From the NCBI GenBank assembly GCA_900315565.1, contig OMZS01000010.1, positions 1 through 64,000 on the forward strand: a stretch of DNA of 64,000 bases, given 5' to 3'. The stretch comes from an uncultured Prevotellaceae bacterium (GTDB lineage: Bacteria; Bacteroidota; Bacteroidia; Bacteroidales; Bacteroidaceae). The notes beneath the pieces were generated by a model, which was given only the letters and a program-made list of their open reading frames with translations, made no database searches and was not told where the DNA came from. A program made the position numbers and the translations under genes. This document shows positions 34,511 to 43,978 of this stretch, piece after piece; the first letter of the stretch is position 1, and every line of letters begins with the position of its first letter.

Positions 34511-35725
34511 CTAGGGGATGAGCAGGCAGCAGTCGCCGTAGCTGAGGAAGCGGAAATCATGGCTGAGCGCGTAATCGTATATAGGCCGCCATTCGCCTCC
34601 AACAAAGGCGCTGACAAGAAGCAGCAAGGTGCTCTTGGGCTGGTGGAAATTGGTGACGAGCATGTTCACAATGTGATATTGGTAGCCTGGAGCAATAATG
34701 ATTTGCGTGCTGCTATGGAGCGTGTCCAGCTGGTTGCGGTCGAACCATGCGAGCAGATGCTGAAGGGCTTCAACAGCTGTTAAAGTGGGCTGAGTTTCGT
34801 AGGGTGTCCACTGGCTGACGTGAAGATCCTGCTCGCTGGCATCAGGGTGCAGGCAAAGATAGATGCCCATGTAGTAAAGACTTTCGAGTGTTCGCACACT
34901 GGTAGTTCCTACGGCAATGGCATGGCCACCATGGCGGATGAGCTGCTCAACCGTATGCCGGCGCACACTGATGTACTCGGTGTGCATGGGGTGGTCGGCT
35001 ATCTCTTCGCTTTTCACAGGGCGGAAAGTACCTGCGCCGACATGCAAGGTGAGCTCCTCGCGCTCAATGCCATGCTGGTCGAGTGAGGCCAGCACCTCAG
35101 GAGTGAAGTGCAGACCTGCGGTAGGCGCGGCCACGCTGCCTTTTATTTTGCTGTAAACGGTCTGATAGGTGGTGAGGTCACTGGCTTGCGTTGCCCTGTT
35201 GAGATAGGGAGGAATGGGCAGTTCACCCGCCGCATCGAGAATATCGGCAAAGCTGGGGCCACAGGGAGTCCACGAGAAATCTATCCAGTGGCTGGCACCC
35301 CGAGGCTCGCGACGAACAGCCTTAATTTCTACAGGCTGGCCCTTCACGGTGACCGTACGTTGAAGGACGCCTTCTTTCCACTTTTTCAGATTGCCCACCA
35401 TGCAGAGCCACGAGCAGGAAGATGTGGTCTGGAACATCTGTTCGTAGTCGGCGGGGGCGGCTGGCTCGAGCAAAAACACCTCGATGAATGCGCCCGTGGA
35501 TTTGCGGAAGTGCATACGCGCCTGAATCACCTTGGTATTGTTGAAAACCATGAGTGCACCCTCGGGCAGATAGTCGGGCAAGCGGCAGAACGTGTCGTCG
35601 GTGATTTGCCCTTGGCGCCAGACGAGAAGTTTGCTCTGGTCGCGGCGTGCAAGTGGAAACTTGGCTATGCGCTCATCGGGAAGCGGATAGTCGTAATCAT
35701 TAATTCGAATGTGTTTAGTATCCAT
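34511..35725 (-). CDS. queA: S-adenosylmethionine:tRNA ribosyltransferase-isomerase
   Basis: The 404-residue enzyme makes epoxyqueuosine in tRNA from preQ1. Family motifs are YPLPDERIAKFPLARRDQSKLL, VFNNTKVIQAR, GSVAAPTAGLHFT, TLHVGAGTFRPV, IAVGTTSVRTLES and VTNFHQPKSTLLLLVSAF. The length matches the Bacteroidetes form (longer than the 356-residue E. coli enzyme). The start directly abuts the stop of the PAP2 phosphatase gene. It is the last gene of the moxR-bat run, and cotranscription there is suggested only by spacing. Confidence 0.95.
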   Translation of the reverse strand: MDTKHIRINDYDYPLPDERIAKFPLARRDQSKLLVWRQGQITDDTFCRLPDYLPEGALMVFNNTKVIQARMHFRKSTGAFIEVFLLEPAAPADYEQMFQTTSSCSWLCMVGNLKKWKEGVLQRTVTVKGQPVEIKAVRREPRGASHWIDFSWTPCGPSFADILDAAGELPIPPYLNRATQASDLTTYQTVYSKIKGSVAAPTAGLHFTPEVLASLDQHGIEREELTLHVGAGTFRPVKSEEIADHPMHTEYISVRRHTVEQLIRHGGHAIAVGTTSVRTLESLYYMGIYLCLHPDASEQDLHVSQWTPYETQPTLTAVEALQHLLAWFDRNQLDTLHSSTQIIIAPGYQYHIVNMLVTNFHQPKSTLLLLVSAFVGGEWRPIYDYALSHDFRFLSYGDCCLLIP

Positions 35726-36418
35726 TTAAACAAAAACAATAACGGCCTTTATCGCTGCATAAAGCAAAATAAAGACCATGACGGCGCACATCACGTCAAC
35801 GTCGGCATAAGCATAGCCTGTGCGAGTGTACTGAGACGAAACGTAGCTGATGCGCGGAGAAAAACGATAATACAAGTAGCGGTATAAGTAGTACATGCCG
35901 GTGCCTACCATTGCGCCCCAAAGCAATCCGGCGACAATGTCGGAGGGATAGTGCATGCCAAGATAAAGGCGTGTCCAACAGTTGAGTAGCGACCAGAACA
36001 CAAGGAAACAAGTGGCCAGCCGGCTACGAATGAGAAAAGCCATGAAGATGGCGAGGCTGAATGTGTTGGAGGCATGGCCGGAGAAGAAACTGTACTGCCG
36101 GCTAAACATGCCTGCAACGGTATCGACAGCATCCTTGTAAACGGGGTCGTTGAGCGGACGCGGACGGGCTACGAGAGGCTTCACGATGCCGTCGGCCACG
36201 GTGCTGGAAATGAGCACGCAAACCACTGCACAGACAATGGTAAGCATGATTTGAGCCATGGTGTCGTTGTTTTTCACTACCAGATAGAGCAAGGCAAAAT
36301 AGAGCGGCACCCACGTCATCCCGGCCGTGAGCGTAGTAGCCACACTGTCGAGAAAAAGTGAGTCGCTGCCATTGAGAAGGGCCAGCAGCCATCGGTCGAT
36401 ATTCAACAATTCTGTCAC
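35726..36418 (-). CDS. PAP2-family membrane phosphatase
   Basis: The 230-residue integral membrane protein carries the three PAP2 phosphatase motifs: KPLVARPRP, YSFFSGHAS and RLYLGMHYPSDIVAG. It has about six hydrophobic helices. Likely substrates are undecaprenyl diphosphate (BacA-independent recycling), phosphatidic acid or lipid A phosphate; the sequence does not decide. It lies 18 bp after batDE and abuts queA. The C-terminal extra hydrophobic stretch (VDVMCAVMVFILLYAAIKAVIVFV) follows a tyrosine-rich loop. Confidence 0.88.
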   Translation of the reverse strand: MTELLNIDRWLLALLNGSDSLFLDSVATTLTAGMTWVPLYFALLYLVVKNNDTMAQIMLTIVCAVVCVLISSTVADGIVKPLVARPRPLNDPVYKDAVDTVAGMFSRQYSFFSGHASNTFSLAIFMAFLIRSRLATCFLVFWSLLNCWTRLYLGMHYPSDIVAGLLWGAMVGTGMYYLYRYLYYRFSPRISYVSSQYTRTGYAYADVDVMCAVMVFILLYAAIKAVIVFV

Positions 36419-36436
36419 GTTCTCGTCACTCGTTAC

Positions 36437-39091
36437 TTAAATCTTTTCTATCTTGCTGCTCTGAATCCAACCTTCCTTGCCGTCGGCCAGACGAATGCCT
36501 TTCCAGTCGCGCATGGTGTCGTCGGTGATGTCCACACGGGTGCCTTCGTGCAACACAAACTGCTCGGTGCCATTGGCCGTTGGCGTCTTCATCACCGAAG
36601 CCGACGTAGCGGTAACCACTGCCCCGCGGCGGAACAGCAACTCCTGTTTCTGCTGCCAGGCAAAGAGATTGCTGAAAATAAACATCACAAAGAAGAGTAT
36701 GCCCCCAAAGAAGCCCACTTTACGCAGAAACATCTTGTCAACAAAAAGATAAACCAGCAATAGCAGCAAAGCCGCCATCAGGCTCAGGATGGACGCTTTA
36801 GCCCACCCATCGACACTCATCAGATTGACGAGCGAATGATACCACGTGACGAAAAACATTTCAGACTCTGGCGTTATCTTGTCGATAGTTTTGCTACGTG
36901 CCATTTGCAGATTGAAACGCACATCCTTGTCGCCAGGCGAGAGCAACAGCGCGCGCTCGTAGTTGATCACGGCACGTGTGATGTTGTCGGTGCGGTAGTA
37001 AGCGTTGCCCAGATTGTAGTAAAGCTCTGTGCTGCCTCCTTTCTTGAGCAGTTCCTCGTAGTCCTTGATGGCCTGCACATAATTGCCTTTGGCATACTCA
37101 TTGTCGGCATTAGCCTTGGTGATGGCCGAGGCATTCTGCGGAATCAACATCATGGCAGAAGAGAGCACAAATAGCATAAGCAACAAATAGGAGCTGCCAC
37201 CTGCAGATTTAGAACCCTGATGTACTTTTCGATTTCTCTTCATGGCTTCTTCAATTTTCATAATGGCATTGATAGCCGAATCATACGTCTTGTTCATATT
37301 GCCAGCCGCATCGCCAGGAGCATAGCGTTCGAACTCGCACTCCTCAATGGCACCCGTAAACTGGCTGACCGTGTCGGCATCGACTTTGGCAGCTGTGAGC
37401 TGGTCGGAAATGTTGTCGCCCGAGAGTTGCTCTACAGGCATATTGAGTTTGTCGCCCACATAGCCCCAAAGAGCCTTGAGCACCTCGTCGTAGAACTCGT
37501 TCTGCTTGCCCTGGGCCATGAGCTGATGAGCTTTCTTCAGCCGCTTGGTGGCAACCTTGTTGGCATTCTTACCGCGCATCTTGGTAATGTTGGCACGGTC
37601 GATGGCACGTTTGCGGAAAATGATAAGCAACGCAATAAAGACAGCCAGCAACACAATGAGCACCAGCCAATAGAGCATGGAGCCAAAGAAGAATCCCTGA
37701 ACATCCTGCACTCGGCTCTTGCCCGTCTTGATGGGATGAATGTCCTGATTCTGCAACTCGCTGGTGAAATCGGCCGAAGCACCGCTGCCACTACCTTTCT
37801 CCACTTCCAACTCAAAAGGTTGTGTCTTGAGCGTCTTGTAGGCGTTAGCACCCGTGTCGTAGTACACAAACTGGATGGCCGGAATGGTGTATTTTCCCTG
37901 ATTGCGGGGCACAGCCAGGAAGTCGTAAACCATGCTTCCCTCCACTCCATTGTGGGTCAGTTTGGTCTTGTCGGTAATTTTGGGGTCGTACTTGTCGAAA
38001 TCTTTCGGGAAATCAACCACGGGCTGCTTGATGAGTTTCAGATTGCCCGCACCACTGACAATGACGCGCAGGGTGATGGGGTCGTTGGCCTTAACCTCGC
38101 TCTTGTTGATTTGAGCCGTGATGTTGAACTTGCCCACGCCACCAGAGAAATTGGCGGGACGTGTGGGCAATGGGTCAACCTGGATGGTGAGTCCCGGAGC
38201 CTTGATAGAGCGTTTCACCTCTACATAGCCCGAACCTCCATTGAAGAAAGCCTCGAAGGGGTCAACATTGCGGTTCTGCTGAACCACGGTGCCATTGAAC
38301 GTAATACTGGGAATCTCGAGTTTGCCCGTCATTTGCGGATACATCACATATTGGCTCCACGTAACGCAGCGATAAGGTCTTCCGTTGACGTTTTCTACAT
38401 GGTAGCTCTTTTGTTGCGGCAGGGGAATCTCCTGCGTATGGAATCCGGTGAGGTCGGGCATGTCGCCCTCCAGCTGATAGAGGTCAACCAATGTGTAAAC
38501 CTTATAAGTGAGCAACACGGGTTCCTGTTCATGCACGCGGCTCTTATTGGCACTCACTTTGATGAAAAGGTCGTTGCCACTAATTTTCGAGCCTGCCGAG
38601 CGCATCGTGTTTTGGTTGTCGTTGTCGTCGTGCATACGCGGAGCACCTCCCGAGTTCGCGGCTGCTCCCACCACGGTGATTTTTGCAGCCGCCGACGTTA
38701 CGGTCTTTCCTCCGGCATGAACCGATGCGGGCGAAATGGTGTAGGTTCCGGGCTTATTGGCACAGATGATGAAGGTATAGGTAATCGACGAGCTGCTACT
38801 AGTATGCCCGTTTACCATCTGGTAGCTGCTTTGTTGCGAGGTGTAGGGGCCAGTAATCACTTCGAGCTCGTCGGGCACGTCGCCCACATGAAAATCAGAA
38901 GCGTTCTGAGTGTTCACGGTGTAGGAAAGGCGGAAATTCTCGCCAGTTGACACCCGCGAGGGAGCATTCACCGAGAGAGTCTGTGCGAATGCGACGGCAT
39001 ACGACAACTGCAGGGCGAGCATCACGAGCCATGCTCTCGCCCACCCTTTTGAGCCAGTCTTGAGTTTACCGATGTGTAGCGTTTTTGTCAT
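36437..39091 (-). CDS. batD/batE: Fused BatD-BatE aerotolerance protein
   Basis: The 884-residue protein has an N-terminal signal peptide. A BatD region of Ig-like domains (APSRVSTGENFRLSYTVNTQ, SPASVHAGGKTVTS..) and a transmembrane helix (MLYWLVLIVLLAVFIALLIIF) follow, to about residue 600. A second membrane segment (SYLLLMLFVLSSAMMLIPQ) leads into a BatE region of TPR repeats (ANADNEYAKGNYVQAIKDYEEL, YYNLGNAYYRTDN). Two more helices and an SH3-like domain (VLHEGTRVDITDDTMRDWKGIRLADGKEGW) complete it. In B. fragilis batD and batE are separate genes. The junction contains a second signal-peptide-like stretch, consistent with gene fusion. Bat proteins are linked to oxygen tolerance, with mechanism unclear. 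Confidence 0.88.
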   Translation of the reverse strand: MTKTLHIGKLKTGSKGWARAWLVMLALQLSYAVAFAQTLSVNAPSRVSTGENFRLSYTVNTQNASDFHVGDVPDELEVITGPYTSQQSSYQMVNGHTSSSSSITYTFIICANKPGTYTISPASVHAGGKTVTSAAAKITVVGAAANSGGAPRMHDDNDNQNTMRSAGSKISGNDLFIKVSANKSRVHEQEPVLLTYKVYTLVDLYQLEGDMPDLTGFHTQEIPLPQQKSYHVENVNGRPYRCVTWSQYVMYPQMTGKLEIPSITFNGTVVQQNRNVDPFEAFFNGGSGYVEVKRSIKAPGLTIQVDPLPTRPANFSGGVGKFNITAQINKSEVKANDPITLRVIVSGAGNLKLIKQPVVDFPKDFDKYDPKITDKTKLTHNGVEGSMVYDFLAVPRNQGKYTIPAIQFVYYDTGANAYKTLKTQPFELEVEKGSGSGASADFTSELQNQDIHPIKTGKSRVQDVQGFFFGSMLYWLVLIVLLAVFIALLIIFRKRAIDRANITKMRGKNANKVATKRLKKAHQLMAQGKQNEFYDEVLKALWGYVGDKLNMPVEQLSGDNISDQLTAAKVDADTVSQFTGAIEECEFERYAPGDAAGNMNKTYDSAINAIMKIEEAMKRNRKVHQGSKSAGGSSYLLLMLFVLSSAMMLIPQNASAITKANADNEYAKGNYVQAIKDYEELLKKGGSTELYYNLGNAYYRTDNITRAVINYERALLLSPGDKDVRFNLQMARSKTIDKITPESEMFFVTWYHSLVNLMSVDGWAKASILSLMAALLLLLVYLFVDKMFLRKVGFFGGILFFVMFIFSNLFAWQQKQELLFRRGAVVTATSASVMKTPTANGTEQFVLHEGTRVDITDDTMRDWKGIRLADGKEGWIQSSKIEKI

Positions 39092-39154
39092 CTTGTTCTC
39101 GTATATTGTAATCTTTGCGTTGTTTCTATAGGTTTATGCTATGAAGCCAGCTGC

Positions 39155-40846
39155 TTACCAGTTTTTTTGCAATTTGCGCGAGCGTGGCTGCTGCATGGCT
39201 TTCTTCATGCGTTGTTGCGTGGCTTTTTCTTCCTGAATGGCAGCATTGAGCAGCTGTTCGGCATTTTCTTTGCTCATTTGGTCCTTAGGCTGTTGCTGCT
39301 GTTCTTTTTTCTGTTGTTCTTTGTTTTGTTGTTCTTTATTTTGCTCTTCTTTCTTCTCCTTTTCTTTGTTCTGGTCTTTGTTTTGCGGCTGATTCTTCTT
39401 CTGACGCTTGCATAGAGCCAAGTTGTAGCGCGTCTCGTCGTCCTTCGGATTGTTGCGCAGGGCTTCCTTGTAGGCCTCTATGGCCTCGCCGTACATCTGG
39501 TGTTGCTGGCAGATGACACCAATATTATGGTAAGCCATGGCTTTGCGCATTTTGACGGTTTCCATTTTTCCGGCATTCTGAAACTGAACCACGGCGGCAG
39601 AGTCTTTTTGTTGAGCCATGAGCGCACAACCCAGATTATAAACGGCCTGGGCATTACGCGGATTCTTGGCCACCGCCTTGCGGTATTCCACTTCAGACTT
39701 GGCAAACTCCTGTGCCCTGAACTGGCGGTTTCCCTGGCGTATGGACTGGCGGTCGGATTGTGCGGATGCGCTCATGCCCATCATGAGGAAGAGCATCAGT
39801 AGCAGAGTGGTTTTGGCCGAGCGTGTGCGTTGCTTGAACAGGCGTACATTCTTCAGCATGGGATTCTTGCTCTCGAACACGCAAATCTCGATGATAAGCA
39901 ACAACAACGCCAGAATGCCAAAGGCCTGGAACTGCTCGTCGTACTCGCTATAGAGTGTGGTGGTGATGTCGCCCTTCTGGAGTTTTATCAGTTCGTCGTT
40001 GAGTTTCTCCTGAGCCACGTTGGTATTGTCAACATGGATGTAAGCACCGCCACCTGCCTGGGCTATCTGGCGGCACATATCCTCGTTCAGAGCCGACATG
40101 ACGGTTTGTCCGCTATTGTCGGTCATATAGCCGCCATCGTCGGTGGGAATGGGAGCGCCCTTAGGGTCGCCAACGCCCAGCACAAACACACGCATGCCCT
40201 TCTTCTTAGCATCCTCAGCTGCCTGCACGGCGCCACCCTCGTGGTCCTCACCATCGGTGATGACAATAATGGCGCGCCCCACCTGTTCGTCTTGTGTGAA
40301 GCTATGACGAGCCATGTTGATGGCCTCGGCAATGTCGGTTCCTTGGGTGGCGATGAGCGACGGCTCAATGTTTTGCATGAACATCTTGGCCGACACATAG
40401 TCGCTGGTGATAGGAAGCTGCACAAAGGCATCGCCCGCAAACACAATGAGACCAATTTTGTCGTTGGTGAAATGGTCCACCATGTTCTCCACCAGCATTT
40501 TGCTTTTGCTCAGGCGCGAGGGTGCCACGTCTTCGGCCAGCATGGAGTTGCTGATGTCGAGGGCAATAATGGTTTCTATGCCATTGCGCTTCTCATGGCT
40601 GATGCGGGTACCCATTTGCGGACGCGCCAGCATCACGATGAGCAGGGCCAAGGCTGCTATCAGGAGCCAAAACTTTACTTCTGGTCTGAAGGCCGAGACA
40701 TTGGGCATGAGCTGCTTGAGCAAGTCGATGTCGCCAAATTTCCGTAGTTTTTTCCTACGACCACGAATGGCCACGAATCGGAATATTACCAATAGGGGTA
40801 TCAGTAATAAAAGGTATAGATATATGGGGCTTTCGAATCTGAACAT
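39155..40846 (-). CDS. batB/batC: Fused BatB-BatC protein (von Willebrand A domain plus TPR)
   Basis: The 563-residue protein begins with two membrane helices and a vWA domain with an intact MIDAS (ALDISNSMLAED), to about residue 310. A helix (FGILALLLLIIEICVF), then a second signal-like segment (TTLLLMLFLMMGMSASAQ) and BatC-type TPR repeats (AVYNLGCALMAQQKD, AYHNIGVICQQHQMYGEAIEAYKEAL) follow. The tail is low-complexity Lys/Gln/Glu (about 470-535). In B. fragilis batB and batC are separate, so this is another in-operon fusion. Periplasmic vWA and TPR parts suggest a membrane-anchored assembly complex served by the MoxR ATPase. Confidence 0.88.
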   Translation of the reverse strand: MFRFESPIYLYLLLLIPLLVIFRFVAIRGRRKKLRKFGDIDLLKQLMPNVSAFRPEVKFWLLIAALALLIVMLARPQMGTRISHEKRNGIETIIALDISNSMLAEDVAPSRLSKSKMLVENMVDHFTNDKIGLIVFAGDAFVQLPITSDYVSAKMFMQNIEPSLIATQGTDIAEAINMARHSFTQDEQVGRAIIVITDGEDHEGGAVQAAEDAKKKGMRVFVLGVGDPKGAPIPTDDGGYMTDNSGQTVMSALNEDMCRQIAQAGGGAYIHVDNTNVAQEKLNDELIKLQKGDITTTLYSEYDEQFQAFGILALLLLIIEICVFESKNPMLKNVRLFKQRTRSAKTTLLLMLFLMMGMSASAQSDRQSIRQGNRQFRAQEFAKSEVEYRKAVAKNPRNAQAVYNLGCALMAQQKDSAAVVQFQNAGKMETVKMRKAMAYHNIGVICQQHQMYGEAIEAYKEALRNNPKDDETRYNLALCKRQKKNQPQNKDQNKEKEKKEEQNKEQQNKEQQKKEQQQQPKDQMSKENAEQLLNAAIQEEKATQQRMKKAMQQPRSRKLQKNW

Positions 40847-40899
40847 TTCCTTATTCCACGTTTAAGTGCATATCATAATTATGTTTATGGAGTATGAAG

Positions 40900-41898
40900 T
40901 TATGGAATGCGACGGAACACCGTGAGCTTTAGCAAAAGCTCCAGGAGCAAGGCCAGCACGGCCGCGAGCGCAAAGGGCTGATAGGCTTCGTAGCGTTTGC
41001 TGAATTTCTTCACATCCATTTTGGTTTTCTCAAGTTTGTCAATATCGCGGTAGATATTCTTCAGTTCGGCCGTGTTGGTGGCACGGTAGAAGTTGCCGTC
41101 GGTCTGGGCGGCAATCTGGCTCAGCGTCTCCGTATCGACGTCGGCACGCATGTTGACATATTGCGTAGTGCCACCCACAATCATGGGGTAAGGAGCCACG
41201 CCGTTGGTACCCACGGCAATGGTATAGACGCGTATGCCCAGGCTTTTTGCTATCTGCGCCGAGGTGAGCGGCGACAAGTCGCCACTATTGTTGCTACCGT
41301 CGGTAAGTAGTATCACCACCTTGCTCTTGGCTTTGCTATCCTTGAGTCGGCTCACGGCGTTGGCCAGTCCCATGCCGATGGCGGTTCCATCCTGAATGAG
41401 TCCGCGCGCGGCAATGTCGGTTCTCACATTGTGGAGCAGGTTGAGCAACGACTGGTGGTCGGTGGTCATGGGGCATTGGGTGAAGGCCTCGCCGGCAAAG
41501 ATGGTCAGTCCGATGTTGTCGCTTGGACGGCCGGAAATAAACTCCCCTGCCACGCTCTTAGCGGCCTCTATGCGGTTTGGTTTCAGGTCTTCGGCCAGCA
41601 TGCTGGTAGAAACGTCCATGGAGAGCATGATGTCGATGCCCTCAACGGTTTTGCTTCCCCACGAGTTGTGAGTTTGCGGGCGTGCCAGCGCCACCACGAT
41701 GCAGGTGAAGGCAATGGTCCGCAAAAGCATGGGCAGATGAATGAGCCTGGTTTTCCAGCTCTTGGGCGCATACTGATAGGCAAACGTGTCGCTCATGCGC
41801 ATGGTGGGCTCGGTTTTCTTTCTGTAGAGGAAATACCACACTACGTATGGTACGAGCAACAGAAGCAAAAACAGATATTCCTTATTGGCAAATTCCAT
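40900..41898 (-). CDS. batA: BatA, von Willebrand A domain membrane protein
   Basis: The 332-residue protein has two N-terminal helices (EYLFLLLLLVPYVVWYFLY and LLRTIAFTCIVVALA), a vWA domain with MIDAS LSMDVSTSMLAEDL and TDGSNNSGDLSP, and a C-terminal helix (PFALAAVLALLLELLLKL). The ATG at 41898 is chosen; two codons upstream is only TTG. It sits between orf362 and batBC with 28 and 53 bp gaps, in the usual bat order. Role in aerotolerance is known only genetically from Bacteroides. Confidence 0.9.
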   Translation of the reverse strand: MEFANKEYLFLLLLLVPYVVWYFLYRKKTEPTMRMSDTFAYQYAPKSWKTRLIHLPMLLRTIAFTCIVVALARPQTHNSWGSKTVEGIDIMLSMDVSTSMLAEDLKPNRIEAAKSVAGEFISGRPSDNIGLTIFAGEAFTQCPMTTDHQSLLNLLHNVRTDIAARGLIQDGTAIGMGLANAVSRLKDSKAKSKVVILLTDGSNNSGDLSPLTSAQIAKSLGIRVYTIAVGTNGVAPYPMIVGGTTQYVNMRADVDTETLSQIAAQTDGNFYRATNTAELKNIYRDIDKLEKTKMDVKKFSKRYEAYQPFALAAVLALLLELLLKLTVFRRIP

Positions 41899-41926
41899 AA
41901 TCAATAATCAAAAAAACTAACTCTCC

Positions 41927-43015
41927 TTACCCCAGCAACAGGAAGATTTGGTAAAACACGTATATCACAATGGCGATGCCAACGAGCATGATGGCCCAGA
42001 GCACCCACTTGATGGTGATGCGCGAGCGTATGCTTCGCTTGTCCTGCTCGGTGAGTTGCGGCTCAATGCGCTCTTCGGTAGGCTGGTTTTCTATCTTTGT
42101 GGTGTTGATAAACTCGATGGCGTTCACCAGGTTGGCGTCGTTCTCGTTGATGAGAGTTGAGTATTTGGCAAACTTCACCAGGTCGGCCGTGGTGAACAGC
42201 TCGCGCAGCTCGTCAATCATGCGCCGGTCTTCGGCTTGTTGCAGGCGCTCGATGATTTCGTCGGAAGTCATCTCCATGGCGTTGAATCCGAAACGCTCCT
42301 CAATGTATTTGCGCAACGTGTCGGTGAGCTTGGTGTAGTACTCTTTCTGGTTCTCCGAGCTGACGAGCCTGTCGGCCTTGATTTGCTCTATCTGTTGCAT
42401 GGCCTTTTGATGGGGCAGCACGCGCTTGATGATCTTCACGCTGGCAATGATGGGCTTATTCTCGCGAAGCCGCAAGCGGAGATAAACGGCTAACATGATG
42501 AGAATTAGCACCAGTACGCTCAACCAAAACACCCCACTCCATTCGCTCCAAAGGAAGGGATTGTCCTGCACGCTCTTGGGCGGAAAGAACTGGTTGGGAT
42601 GGAGTGTGTCAACGGGCACGGTAAGCACCTTCAGGGCCAGGTTTTTGGAGCTGTACTCTTTGCCATCGACCTTTACCTTGACGGGCGGCAGATAGTAAAG
42701 ATTCTCGTCGAAGGAGGTCAGCGTGTATTGTTTTGACACTCTCACCATGTCGTTGTCGAGCTCGGCCGTGTCGGCGGCGCCTTCGCTCAGAACCTCCACA
42801 CCGGGAGTGATTTGCTCGGTAGGCTTGAACACAGGCATCGCCAGGCGCTGCCCGTGCTTCATGGTGACATTTACCGTCATGCGTACCTGCTCGCCAATGA
42901 AAATTTCCATGGAGTCGATGCTCGACTCCACGTTCACCTGCCCAGAGGCCATTGCCGCCGTCAGCAGAAGCAATATGTTTACTACGATTCGTTTCAAAAT
43001 ATCTGTCTTCAACAT
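41927..43015 (-). CDS. Bat-operon membrane protein (BatD-like N-terminal domain, DUF4381-like)
   Basis: The 362-residue protein has a signal peptide (VNILLLLTAAMASGQ). An Ig-like domain follows (VNVESSIDSMEIFIGEQVRMTVNVT), then a transmembrane helix near residue 175 (SVLVLILIMLAVYLRL). A cytoplasmic helical part (KLTDTLRKYIEERFGFNAMEMTSDEIIE) and a final helix (VLWAIMLVGIAIVIYVFYQIFLLL) complete it. This is the conserved unnamed gene between DUF58 and batA in such operons. It is probably a structural partner of the vWA proteins; no enzymatic motif is seen. Confidence 0.8.
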   Translation of the reverse strand: MLKTDILKRIVVNILLLLTAAMASGQVNVESSIDSMEIFIGEQVRMTVNVTMKHGQRLAMPVFKPTEQITPGVEVLSEGAADTAELDNDMVRVSKQYTLTSFDENLYYLPPVKVKVDGKEYSSKNLALKVLTVPVDTLHPNQFFPPKSVQDNPFLWSEWSGVFWLSVLVLILIMLAVYLRLRLRENKPIIASVKIIKRVLPHQKAMQQIEQIKADRLVSSENQKEYYTKLTDTLRKYIEERFGFNAMEMTSDEIIERLQQAEDRRMIDELRELFTTADLVKFAKYSTLINENDANLVNAIEFINTTKIENQPTEERIEPQLTEQDKRSIRSRITIKWVLWAIMLVGIAIVIYVFYQIFLLLG

Positions 43016-43047
43016 TGCTAATTATTATACACATCTGACCGCTCTGC

Positions 43048-43920
43048 TCACACGCCACGCATGGCAAACAGTTGCAGGAGCGCCTTCACATAATCCTCGT
43101 TGGTGGCTATCGACACATTGTCAACATTGCTCTTGTTGAACGTCTGCCGCAAGTCGGCCTGGCGACTCATCCAGAAAGCCGTGTGCGCACGGCGAAGCTT
43201 CTTGCTGCCCGTGTCGATATACATCTCGTGGCCCGTCTCGGCATCCACCACGCGCATCAGTCCCACGTCGGGCAGCTGCTTGGCGCGCAGGTCGTAAACC
43301 TGAATGGCCACCACGTCGTGCTTGCGGTTGCAAATGGTGAGCGCATTCTCAAAGTCGTTGCGCACATAGAAGTCGCTCAGAATGAACGCCGTGCAACGGC
43401 GCTTGATGACGCTGGTGAGAAACTCCACGGCCATCTTCACGTCGGTTTTCTGGCTCTCGGGGTGAAAGTCGAGCATTTCGCGTATGATGTAGAGAATGTG
43501 CTTGCGGCCTTTCTTGGGCGGAATGTATTTCTCTATCTTGTCAGAGAAGAAAACCACACCTATCTTATCGTTGTTCTGAATGGCGCTAAAGGCCAGTGTG
43601 GCGGCAATCTCGGTCACCATGTCCTTCTTCAGCTGGTGGTGAGTGCCAAAGTCGAGCGAGCCGCTCACGTCGATGAGCAGCATCACGGTCAGCTCGCGCT
43701 CCTCCTCAAACACCTTCACGTAGGGCTTATGGAAACGCGCCGTCACGTTCCAGTCGATATCGCGCACGTCATCGCCAAACTGATACTCGCGCACCTCGCT
43801 GAAAGCCATGCCACGCCCCTTGAAAGCCGAGTGATACTGGCCAGCAAAGATGTTGGCACTCAAACCGCGTGTCTTTATCTCAATCTTCCTTACTTTCTTC
43901 AGAATCTCTGATGTTTCCAT
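43048..43920 (-). CDS. DUF58 / vWA-like protein of the moxR operon
   Basis: The 290-residue soluble protein has the DUF58 signature FKGRGMAFSEVREYQFGDDVRDIDWNVTAR, divided in two by a turn, and a degenerate vWA core LLIDVSGSLDFGT. There is no membrane helix. DUF58 proteins always accompany MoxR ATPases and are thought to be their adaptor or substrate. A GC-rich hairpin lies in the 58-bp gap after moxR. Confidence 0.9.
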   Translation of the reverse strand: METSEILKKVRKIEIKTRGLSANIFAGQYHSAFKGRGMAFSEVREYQFGDDVRDIDWNVTARFHKPYVKVFEEERELTVMLLIDVSGSLDFGTHHQLKKDMVTEIAATLAFSAIQNNDKIGVVFFSDKIEKYIPPKKGRKHILYIIREMLDFHPESQKTDVKMAVEFLTSVIKRRCTAFILSDFYVRNDFENALTICNRKHDVVAIQVYDLRAKQLPDVGLMRVVDAETGHEMYIDTGSKKLRRAHTAFWMSRQADLRQTFNKSNVDNVSIATNEDYVKALLQLFAMRGV

Positions 43921-43940
43921 AAGTTTTCTTAGCAGTTAAG

Positions 43941-43970
43941 GAGCCCGGGGGTAAAGCTCTCCCCGGGCTC
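43941..43970 (-). repeat. GC-rich hairpin between moxR and the DUF58 gene
   Basis: GAGCCCGGGG and CCCCGGGCTC form a perfect 10-bp stem with a 10-nt loop, between the first two genes of the operon. No U-run follows on the minus strand. It may partly terminate or mark an RNA-processing site, giving moxR more transcript than the rest. Confidence 0.75.
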
Positions 43971-43978
43971 ATGAAGCC

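Noticed and set aside
37220-38950. 576-residue plus-strand ORF opposite batDE
   Set aside because: Shadow of the BatD-BatE frame, with no recognisable motif and His/Arg/Val-rich composition.
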